Positions 45,109 to 52,381 of a DNA stretch of 64,000 nt are shown piece after piece. Position numbers and translations under genes: made by a program. The notes under the pieces are model-generated. The model saw nothing but the letters and a program-made list of their open reading frames with translations, made no database searches and was not told where the DNA came from. Source of the DNA: an uncultured Eubacteriales bacterium (lineage in GTDB: Bacteria; Bacillota; Clostridia; Saccharofermentanales; Saccharofermentanaceae); the NCBI GenBank assembly GCA_900314745.1, contig OMWK01000005.1, positions 96,771-160,770 on the forward strand, in the 5' to 3' direction. Numbering within the stretch: the first letter of the stretch is position 1; each line of letters begins with the position of its first letter.

Positions 45109-45152
45109 TTATAATGCCTGTTTTATTCGTGTGCTGATAACGATGACACCCC

Positions 45153-45178
45153 CGCCGGCAGACACCTGTCTTCCGGCG
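45153..45178 (-). other. Leader hairpin in the eno 5' untranslated region
   Basis: A near-perfect palindrome, CGCCGG-(1)-AGACA/TGTCT-(1)-CCGGCG, can fold in the roughly 140 nt leader predicted between the eno promoter and its ATG. It may be an mRNA-stabilising or regulatory structure; no known riboswitch is recognised. Confidence 0.4.
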
Positions 45179-45223
45179 AATACCCCAGCCAAGGGTTTTG
45201 AGGAGTCAACATGATTTACACAA

Positions 45224-45239
45224 GTTAGTCGGAACTAAC
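45224..45239 (-). promoter_or_regulatory. DtxR-type palindrome at the eno promoter
   Basis: GTTAGT-CGGA-ACTAAC, a perfect 6+4+6 inverted repeat, begins 6 bp downstream of the predicted -10 of eno, so it should cover the transcription start. The same arms and spacing (GTTAGT-TTTT-ACTAAC) occur upstream of feoA at 51875-51890. This suggests repression or activation by the DtxR-like protein at 54931-55305. Confidence 0.6.
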
Positions 45240-45245
45240 TCACAT

Positions 45246-45274
45246 ATAATATCAATCAGTCCAATCCCGGTCAA
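45246..45274 (-). promoter_or_regulatory. Promoter of eno
   Basis: Minus strand: TTGACC (45274-45269), 17 bp spacer, TATTAT (45251-45246). Confidence 0.65.
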
Positions 45275-45300
45275 GAGCAAAGAGCGGGCGCAATGCAGTA

Positions 45301-45333
45301 TAAAAGAAGCTGCCTCATCGTTATGAGACAGCT
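45301..45333 (-). terminator. Terminator after the LRR/SLH gene
   Basis: Minus-strand stem AGCTGTCTCAT/ATGAGGCAGCT with an AACG loop, followed by TCTTTTA. It lies 30 bp downstream of the stop of the surface protein gene. Confidence 0.8.
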
Positions 45334-45362
45334 CCTGATGATTCTGTTATGTTGTTACCTGT

Positions 45363-47378
45363 TTAAACCGGCGTGATTCCGAACCCCTGACAAAGTGTCC
45401 TCCACTCCGATGAATTTACGAATCCAGCGTATACCTCACTTCGCGGCAGTCCGCTTCTCATTCTGTTCAGCCAGTATTCACGGCCTACGGGATCGGATGC
45501 TCTATCGAAGAATGTGTTATAGAGTATCTCGAGGTATTGCTCATCCGTAAGCTGCCTGCCGAGGAACTCCCTCGAGAAGAAGAATCCGTTCGCTATATCT
45601 GCGCCAGTTGATCCGCCAGCAAGCTTACCGATCCAGTATTCCCTGCCTGAAGGATCAGAGTCCCTTTGAAGAACGACATTGTAGAGTCTGTCGATGAATC
45701 CTCCGACTCTCTCCACATCGATTGAGGCTGAATAAGATGCAGCTTCACTTAAATGGAAAACCTGATCGGATCCCGCCATAAGTTCATTACGAGTAACTCT
45801 TCCGTGGGGATATACACGGTTTCCGACAGGACTTACGACTCCGAACTGGACCGCCCATGTGAATGCACCCCAGCTGTAGTAATCGATACTTGAGAAGTCA
45901 TCGAACCAGTCTGTTCTTCCATAATCAAAAGCAGTGCCGAATCCCATGTATCCCGCGAATCTGTGTGCCATGAGAGCGAAGTCCTCGCGGCTTATCAATT
46001 CATTCGGGCAGAATGTATCGGAACATACATTTGGATAACCGAAGCAGATGTTGTTCGCCTGTCCCCATCTTATGGCATTGGCATACTGTGATCCTGCCGC
46101 ATCCGAGAATCTGCAGGCGCCTCCGACCGACGGACTACCTGCAAGTTCATATAGACGCTGAATGGCTTCCCCTCTGGTTACGAACTGCTCAGAACCCGAA
46201 TGGCCGTCGTTAGTATCGATATAGCTGTCATTTCTGTGGTTATTGCCCTGACTTCCGTTGGTTATGACATTCACGCTGTTGTCGACGACAAGACAGTGCG
46301 TAAGATCGTTGAATATCTCATCGCTTCCGCCGTATTCGATTGTATAGGAATGAACAGCTCCGAGATTCGACTCATCGGCATAAGCACCCTGAGTATATGT
46401 CTTCATAAGATGAGGGCAGTTGCTTATATCAAGAGAAGCAATGCCGAGTCCGAATGCCTGCAGATAATAAAGCTGCGTATTGCCGGAGATATTAAGAGAA
46501 GGAAGGCTCCAGTCACAGTCGACGCGAAGATCCGCGAGTCTCGGGTTATTGGAAATGTTAAGCGAAGCAAGCCCCGGATTATAACCGCAGATAAGGTACA
46601 TGAGATTCGGCTGACCGCTCAAGTCGAGACTCGTCGCACCGGTCTTCGCACAGTTATAGTACTCAAGGGATCGAAGGCCGCTTATGTTGACGTTGCCGAG
46701 GTTAGGGTTGTTCCATATATCGAGTCTTTTAAGAAGCGTATTATTCGTAAGATCAATCGATGTCAGATTGTTGTTGAATGCATCAAGCTCACATAAACGC
46801 GGGTTGTTCGTAAGGTTCAGTGATGTAAGTCCGCAGTCACTGCAGAAAAGATGCTCAAGCTTAGGATTACCCGTGACGTTAAGCGAGGCAAGACCCGGAT
46901 TGGAATTGCACTCGAGATAAGCAAGATTAGGGTTGCCGCTTACATTAAGGAAACTTAAGTTGCAGTTATAGCAGTAAAGCCACTCAAGCTTTGGGCATCC
47001 CGTAAGATCGAGCGACGTGAAATCGTTATCCGAACACCACACACCGACAAGCTCGGGATTACCCGTAAGATCCATCGAAGATATGTGATTGCCAAGACAC
47101 CACAGGCCCTGTATCTGAGGAAACTGTTCCACTCCCTGCAGGGAATGGATGTTCATGTTCTCGCAGTGGATATTACGAACGGCATTTCGCTCTCCTGCCG
47201 ACAGCACGCCGTTGCCGTCAGAATCTTAAGAACTTACAACACTTCTGAAGTTCGCATCTGGAAAGTAACTGCCGTTTATCGGCACATCACCTGCAGCGAG
47301 AACATTGATGCCGCTCATCATGGGCAGCACAAAGAATGCGGTAAGGACAACTGCTAGCAGCCTTGATAAATGCTTCAT
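45363..47378 (-). pseudogene. LRR/SLH/DUF4214 surface protein interrupted by an in-frame TAA
   Basis: The natural start is ATG 47378, with AGAGG upstream and a clear signal peptide (MKHLSRLLAVVLTAFFVLPM, cleavage near LAAG). At codon 51 (47228-47226) a TAA interrupts an otherwise continuous frame of 671 codons; the residues around it, FPDANFRSVVSS-stop-DSDGNGVLSAGE, are the usual N-terminal module of clostridial LRR proteins. After it come about ten 21-residue leucine-rich repeats with Cys at the convex position (LYCYNCNLSFLNVSGNPNL), SLH-like wall-binding modules (about residues 400-540) and two DUF4214 repeats (RDSDPSGREYW, RASDPVGREYW). The intact product would be exported and cell-wall attached. 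A restart at GTG 47207 would lack export. It is a likely pseudogene, unless the stop is read through or is an error. Confidence 0.75.
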
Positions 47379-47419
47379 AACTCAACCTCTCATATAAAGC
47401 GATTGAGGTCATTGTAGCA

Positions 47420-48199
47420 TTATCCGAGCGCCACATCGAGCGCCATCATTATCGTGAAGCCAACAGCGAAGCAGATAGTTCCGATATTAGAGTGCTCTCC
47501 CTCACTCATCTCGGGGATGAGTTCCTCCACAACAACGTAGATCATCGCACCTGCCGCAAAACTCAGAAAATAAGGCATGACAGGCACGAAGATGCCGGCT
47601 GCAAGTATTACGGCCAATGCACCCACCGGTTCAACAGCACCCGACAGGACTCCGTAAAGAAACGTCTTGCACTTGGACATACCCTCTGCGCGCAGCGGCA
47701 TGGATACGATCGCGCCCTCAGGGAAATTCTGTATAGCGATACCCGCCGAAAGGGCGAGCGCTCCAGCCAGAGTGATGCCGGAATTGCCGTACATCCAGCC
47801 GGCGTAGATGACACCTACGGCCATTCCCTCCGGAATGTTGTGGATAGTAACCGCGAGTATCAGCTTAGTCGTCTTCTTAAGACCCGAGCGCACACCCTCT
47901 TCGCTGTTATCCATATGAATATGAGGAACGAGTTTATCGAGGACGAGAAGGAAGAGCATTCCTGTCATGAATCCTATTCCGGCAGGAACAAATCCCCAGC
48001 TTCCCATATCCTCACTCTGTTCTATCGCAGGCAAAAGCAGACTGAAGAATGATGCCGACACCATGACACCTGACGCGAAGCCCTGCAAAGCCTTCTCGGT
48101 CTTGAACCCTATCGCATTCTTCAGGAAGAATACGCAGGCGGCACCGAGCGAAGTTCCTATGAACGGTATGAGCAATCCAATCCAAACATCAATCGTCAT
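47420..48199 (-). CDS. ZIP-family metal transporter
   Basis: 259 residues, eight TM helices, GGAG before the ATG. The two ZIP metal motifs are on consecutive core helices: VTIHNIPEGMAVGV and IAIQNFPEGAIVSMPL. A His-containing loop (VPHIHMDNSEEG) follows helix 3. ZIP proteins move Zn, Fe or Mn into the cytoplasm; the ZupT/GufA subgroup is broad in specificity. It lies 21 bp downstream of the FtsX-type permease gene and may be in the same transcript. Confidence 0.92.
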   Translation of the reverse strand: MTIDVWIGLLIPFIGTSLGAACVFFLKNAIGFKTEKALQGFASGVMVSASFFSLLLPAIEQSEDMGSWGFVPAGIGFMTGMLFLLVLDKLVPHIHMDNSEEGVRSGLKKTTKLILAVTIHNIPEGMAVGVIYAGWMYGNSGITLAGALALSAGIAIQNFPEGAIVSMPLRAEGMSKCKTFLYGVLSGAVEPVGALAVILAAGIFVPVMPYFLSFAAGAMIYVVVEELIPEMSEGEHSNIGTICFAVGFTIMMALDVALG

Positions 48200-48220
48200 C
48201 TGCCATCTCCATATCCACTG

Positions 48221-50914
48221 TTATTCTACATTCTTCAGAGCCTGATCCATAGGGATCTTCTTGATTCTAATATAATCGATAACCGACACAAATGCATATC
48301 CGAGAAGAAGATATACAACGGACAGAACCATCGACACAGGGGCCATATAGAAGGAGAAGTAGCCGTCCATCTGAAGCATGAATACCTTGAATATCCAGAA
48401 CATCAGGAAGTAACCGACGACGAAGCTTATCAAAGCCACGAAGGTAACCACGATGGCTGTCGGAATGATATACAGTGAGCCGATCTCAGAGTTTCTGAAT
48501 CCTAATATCTTTACCATCGATATCGAATGTTCATTACGCTCGATGATTATCTTCGCAAGAAGATAAATAAGAGCGGCCGCAAGCACTATAAGAGCATACT
48601 TAAACACATTCATGAATCCGCCCATCGAGTGATTAAGCTGAGTCGTTATCTTGGTTATGTCTTCGACAGTAATTACGACTGCAATATCATTCTCATCTAT
48701 ATCGGTAATCTCATTTCTAGAGAAGAACCCTGAGAACTCGCCCTCCTTCATGCCGAATACCGAATTAAAGCTTCTGTTAGGCATGAACACCGCGATTCCG
48801 CCATCGTAATTCACGATGCCGTCTATGGTGAACTCATAAGACTTGTTCTCGAACTCTTCATTGAGCGTGATAACATCGCCTTGCTCAAGATCAAACTTGC
48901 TTGCATATGCACTTGATACATACACGTGGTCTTCCGCCATATCATCGGGGATACTGATGTAAGCACTGCCGTCGATAATTCCGTATACAGTAACGCTCTC
49001 GTCCTCACCGCTTCCTCTTCCTTCAAACAGCGAATTTGCGTTCTTGGGATATTTCAAAGTTATGGAACTGAATTCTTCCGCGGTCTCCTCGGAAGTCGTG
49101 ATGACATTGCCGTCAGCGTCCTTATACCCCATCAGCATGTACTGGTAATCAGCGAATACCATATCGGGAGCTTTCCTGCTGTATTCATTAAGCGAATCCG
49201 GCAGTCCGAACGCGAAGCACATCATAAGCTCGATAAATATGACGCCGAAGATCAGAACGGCATAGTTAGGCATGTTCTGGAACATGATCCTGATCCTGAA
49301 GCGCTTCATAAAAGACCATGCAGGGATCCTTCTTGCCTTGGAGCGTTTGCTTTTCGTAAGGTCGTGGCGCAGGAAGCGGAGCGGGCTTAACTGCAGCTTC
49401 TTAACGATAACGAAGAGGTTTATGAAGAACATCAGGATAAGAGGGATCACTGTCGTCTTCACAAGCGCAACCGAACTCCACACAAGGTGCGGCTTAGGCA
49501 GGCTGTAACTGTTGAAGTAAAGGTTTACGGCCAAATTGCGAAAAGCCGTGTACCCGAGCACGTTGCCCACGACGGCGCCGATCAAGGTTACTATGAGCGG
49601 CATCGACATGTAGTGAACCACGAGCTCATCCTTGCTGTATCCCGATGCGCGAAGCGTACCGATAACGGAAGCTTCCTTGTCTATCGTGTTACTTATCGTG
49701 ATAGCGAAGATGAATGCAATTACGGCGATGAGGATGTAACACAGGATGCTCGTGCCTGTGGAGTCACCTTCGATGTCGGAAGGCGCGAAGTTGCTTGCCT
49801 GCCTTATGTACTCAGGAAGATAATCCTCAATCTCGTTATCGTCCACAAGAGTCTGGGTTATAAGGCACTTAAGAAAGCTATCTGAATAATCTGCAGCCTC
49901 AATCTTATCAGCAGGCTTTGTCTCATAATAGAAAGCGTAGCTGTAGTGAACTCTCGATGTAAGGGCATCAAAAGCCTCAGGTGTCACCATGGCTACATCA
50001 AAGCCGAAAGCGTCAAACATGAAATCCGTATTTGACTCGTGAAGAGTAAGGTAGTTGCAGTATGACAGAAGTCCGGTGATCTCATATTCGCGGCCGCCGA
50101 CCCTTATGGTGCTGCCGACAGTTAAGCCTACGTTATCCGCATGCATTCTGTCTATCGCGATCTCGTTAGGGGATTCCGGCGCGCGGCCCTCGATGAAGGT
50201 CGCCATATCAACCGTGGAATCACTTCTGAATATCCTAACGGTACCATCAGTAACTCCGTCATTGTTATTATCTTCAGATTCGTTGTGATAGAAGTTCTCA
50301 TAAATGCTGACGGGAGCCGGAACAAAGCCTTCGTCATTAAGACTGTACTCTTCCGCGATGTCTTCCCATTCTTCGTCAACGGCTTCGATGACCGCATCAT
50401 GAGCTTCGGCATATGCCTCCTCCGAAGCCTCGATGAACTCGTCTGAATTACGGGCCTCTTCGAGCGCCTCTTCAAAGCCCTCTTCCATCGCAGCATCTAT
50501 CTGCTCCTGAATCATCTCCTCATCTGTGATGCCGTAAGCCTCACACTGCTCACGCACAGCTTCTTCAATCCCGGAAGCTACCTGTTCGTTCAGCTCTTCC
50601 TCTATGGCTTCAGCAACCTCGGCATCCGCCTCTTCGATTCCTTCGTCTATAAAGTACTGACGGACGTCAGCCTTCTCACCGGTGCTTAAAGCCTGAAGAA
50701 GCTCCGGCGATGCTTCGTGTGCAAGCTCAAATGAACCGTCTTCCAGGTTCAGGTCGGTACGCCCCTTCTCTATGGAATAAAGCATGCTGTCGTGACCTAC
50801 ATACATACCCGAGATGACACCTATCATGAGCACCATGAAGAGAATAATTACCGCATACTTATGCCAATCCGCCTTAAGTTCTTTGGGGATTCTTTTAACA
50901 AGAGGATTTCTCAT
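48221..50914 (-). CDS. ABC transporter permease, FtsX/MacB type, with Glu-rich coil
   Basis: 897 residues with the two-FtsX-domain layout: N-terminal TM (about 19-38), large extracytoplasmic domain, three TM helices near 395-500, a second TM near 555-575 and extracytoplasmic domain, then three C-terminal helices near 780-880. Within the first external domain, residues about 80-195 are a very acidic, Ala/Glu-rich helix (for example EEGFEEALEEARNSDEFIEA) predicted to form a long coiled coil. Such permeases pair with a LolD/MacB-type ATPase (here 50927-51652, 12 bp upstream) and act as mechanotransmitters exporting lipids, peptides or drugs, or sensing them. Confidence 0.88.
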   Translation of the reverse strand: MRNPLVKRIPKELKADWHKYAVIILFMVLMIGVISGMYVGHDSMLYSIEKGRTDLNLEDGSFELAHEASPELLQALSTGEKADVRQYFIDEGIEEADAEVAEAIEEELNEQVASGIEEAVREQCEAYGITDEEMIQEQIDAAMEEGFEEALEEARNSDEFIEASEEAYAEAHDAVIEAVDEEWEDIAEEYSLNDEGFVPAPVSIYENFYHNESEDNNNDGVTDGTVRIFRSDSTVDMATFIEGRAPESPNEIAIDRMHADNVGLTVGSTIRVGGREYEITGLLSYCNYLTLHESNTDFMFDAFGFDVAMVTPEAFDALTSRVHYSYAFYYETKPADKIEAADYSDSFLKCLITQTLVDDNEIEDYLPEYIRQASNFAPSDIEGDSTGTSILCYILIAVIAFIFAITISNTIDKEASVIGTLRASGYSKDELVVHYMSMPLIVTLIGAVVGNVLGYTAFRNLAVNLYFNSYSLPKPHLVWSSVALVKTTVIPLILMFFINLFVIVKKLQLSPLRFLRHDLTKSKRSKARRIPAWSFMKRFRIRIMFQNMPNYAVLIFGVIFIELMMCFAFGLPDSLNEYSRKAPDMVFADYQYMLMGYKDADGNVITTSEETAEEFSSITLKYPKNANSLFEGRGSGEDESVTVYGIIDGSAYISIPDDMAEDHVYVSSAYASKFDLEQGDVITLNEEFENKSYEFTIDGIVNYDGGIAVFMPNRSFNSVFGMKEGEFSGFFSRNEITDIDENDIAVVITVEDITKITTQLNHSMGGFMNVFKYALIVLAAALIYLLAKIIIERNEHSISMVKILGFRNSEIGSLYIIPTAIVVTFVALISFVVGYFLMFWIFKVFMLQMDGYFSFYMAPVSMVLSVVYLLLGYAFVSVIDYIRIKKIPMDQALKNVE

Positions 50915-50926
50915 TACTATGCCCCC

Positions 50927-51652
50927 TTACCACTCGAGCTCGGAAGCAGGTATCTTCTGGTCGTTGATATCGTTATGACGTACGACTCCGTCCCTTAACT
51001 TAACAACATGATCAGCCATGTACTTGATCGCTTCGTTATGGGTCACCATAATGACCGTGCTGCCGTACTTCCTGTTGCAGTCTTCGATAAGGCCCAGTAT
51101 CTCCTTGCTGGTCTTATAATCAAGAGCACCCGTAGGCTCATCGCACATAAGAATATCCGGATTCTTGACTACAGCTCTTCCTATCGATACTCTCTGCTGC
51201 TGTCCTCCGGATAACTGGTTAGGATACTTATACTTGTGATCCTGAAGCCCCAGAGTTGTCAGGACTTCTTCCACATCGAGCGGGTCATCCGACAGGTACG
51301 CCCCAACCTCGATATTCTCTTTGACGTTCAGGTTAGGAATCAGATTATACATCTGGAATACATAGCCCAAATGCTTCCTTCTGTACATCGTCAGAGCCTT
51401 CTCATCCATTTCCTCGAGCTTGTCGCCATCGATGCTTACATAACCCGAATCAGGTGTATCTATTCCGCCGATGATATTAAGAAGCGTCGACTTGCCCGAA
51501 CCTGAAGGTCCGAGAAGAACACAGAACTCCCCCTTCTTTACCGAGAAGTCCATACCTCTTAAGACATCCTGTTTTGCCTCACCCGTACCGAAGCTCTTCT
51601 TAAGATCCGAGATCACAAGAAAGTCCTTACTGCTTACATTCGCGTTTTCCAT
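50927..51652 (-). CDS. ABC transporter ATP-binding protein, LolD/MacB type
   Basis: 241 residues with AAGGGGG before the ATG. Walker A GPSGSGKSTLLNIIGG (about 49-64), Q-loop VFQMYNLIP, signature LSGGQQQRVSIGRA, Walker B ILMCDEPTGALD and the switch His in MVTHNE. It belongs to the MacB/LolD/FtsE group that partners FtsX-fold permeases. First gene of the operon with the 897-residue permease. Its promoter carries a TGAACA-N10-TGTTCA palindrome, so it is probably under a dedicated repressor. Confidence 0.95.
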   Translation of the reverse strand: MENANVSSKDFLVISDLKKSFGTGEAKQDVLRGMDFSVKKGEFCVLLGPSGSGKSTLLNIIGGIDTPDSGYVSIDGDKLEEMDEKALTMYRRKHLGYVFQMYNLIPNLNVKENIEVGAYLSDDPLDVEEVLTTLGLQDHKYKYPNQLSGGQQQRVSIGRAVVKNPDILMCDEPTGALDYKTSKEILGLIEDCNRKYGSTVIMVTHNEAIKYMADHVVKLRDGVVRHNDINDQKIPASELEW

Positions 51653-51712
51653 TTTTTCCCCCTTAAAGAAAACTGTTGATGTTCAATTGCACTTCGTTAT
51701 CTTATGTACATT

Positions 51713-51734
51713 TGAACATATGAGCATTTGTTCA
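51713..51734 (-). promoter_or_regulatory. Palindromic operator at the ABC exporter promoter
   Basis: TGAACA-N10-TGTTCA (51713-51718 and 51729-51734) covers the predicted transcription start of the ABC-FtsX operon. Two more half-sites flank it: TGTTCA at 51680-51685 and TGAACA at 51777-51782. The arm length and spacing suit a TetR- or MarR-type dimer; no such regulator is in the window. Confidence 0.55.
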
Positions 51735-51739
51735 TTCGT

Positions 51740-51768
51740 ATTATAGGCACCCTCCCCCTCGTTGTCAA
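51740..51768 (-). promoter_or_regulatory. Consensus promoter of the ABC-FtsX operon
   Basis: Minus strand: TTGACA (51768-51763), 17 bp spacer, TATAAT (51745-51740), a full consensus sigma-A promoter, which suggests that strong repression is needed. Confidence 0.85.
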
Positions 51769-51802
51769 CATGCTCCTGAACATTCGAGAAAGCCCTATTC
51801 TC

Positions 51803-51831
51803 TTGACATCAAAAGGTTAGTTGTGTATAAC
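51803..51831 (+). promoter_or_regulatory. Promoter of the feo operon
   Basis: TTGACA (51803-51808), 17 bp spacer, TATAAC (51826-51831), about 70 nt upstream of the first feoA ATG. Confidence 0.8.
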
Positions 51832-51890
51832 TATCGCGGGTTAGTATAGTCTAACCTTTTACAAAACGCAAACAGTTAGTTTTTACTAAC
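51816..51890 (+). promoter_or_regulatory. Three DtxR-type operators in the feo promoter
   Basis: Box 1 (51816-51833) overlaps the -10: GTTAGT followed by a palindromic TAGTT-N6-AACTA core. Box 2 (51839-51856) is GGTTAG-TATAGT-CTAACC. Box 3 (51875-51890) is GTTAGT-TTTT-ACTAAC. The arms resemble DtxR/IdeR/MntR half-sites (TTAGGTTAGC-like). With the DtxR-like gene at the end of the same operon, this is a clear autoregulatory iron or manganese switch. Confidence 0.75.
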
Positions 51891-51906
51891 ATCAGGGGGA
51901 ATCAAA

Positions 51907-52116
51907 ATGCCGCTTATTTATGCAAATCCGGGCGAAGAAAACATCATAAAAAGGATCGGCGGAAGTTCTGACGTCAAGCGCCACCTTGAAGATCTGGGTT
52001 TCACTCCCGGTGGCACCGTAACCCTTATCAGTATTCTCAACGGCAACATCATAGTCAAAGTAAAGGAATCGAGGATTGCCTTAAGCGAGGATATGGCAAG
52101 AAGGGTTTTTGTCTAA
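51907..52116 (+). CDS. feoA: FeoA family protein (first copy)
   Basis: 69 residues, AGGGGGA before the ATG. An SH3-like small beta barrel: IKRIGGSSDVKRHLEDLGFTPGGTVTLISILNGNIIVKVKESRIALSEDMARRVFV in outline, with the family G-F-x-P-G turn and the final alpha helix. FeoA is a small cytoplasmic partner of FeoB in ferrous iron uptake. Two different feoA copies in series are common in Firmicutes. This one is the less typical in sequence. Confidence 0.92.
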   Translation: MPLIYANPGEENIIKRIGGSSDVKRHLEDLGFTPGGTVTLISILNGNIIVKVKESRIALSEDMARRVFV

Positions 52117-52141
52117 GTTATCAATATAGGAGGGAACATAT

Positions 52142-52381
52142 ATGAAGACAACATTGAAGGATGCCGACATCGGCAGCGTCGTGAAAGTCGTAAAGCTTCA
52201 CGGCGAGGGCGCTATCAAGCGCAGGATCATGGACATGGGTATCACAAAGGGTACCGAAGTCTATATCAGGAAGGTTGCTCCTTTGGGCGACCCCATCGAG
52301 GTAACCGTCAGAGGCTACGAGCTCTCCATCAGAAAGAGCGATGCCGAGATGGTTGAGGTCGAGAAAGGAGCCGGAGTATGA
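52142..52381 (+). CDS. feoA: FeoA family protein (second copy)
   Basis: 79 residues with AGGAGGG before the ATG. It has the canonical FeoA pattern: IGSVVKVVKLHGEGAIKRR, MDMGITKGTEVYIRKVAPLGDPIEV and YELSIRKSDAEMVEVE. It ends in an ATGA overlap with feoB, so it is translationally coupled and probably the main FeoB-interacting copy. Confidence 0.96.
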   Translation: MKTTLKDADIGSVVKVVKLHGEGAIKRRIMDMGITKGTEVYIRKVAPLGDPIEVTVRGYELSIRKSDAEMVEVEKGAGV

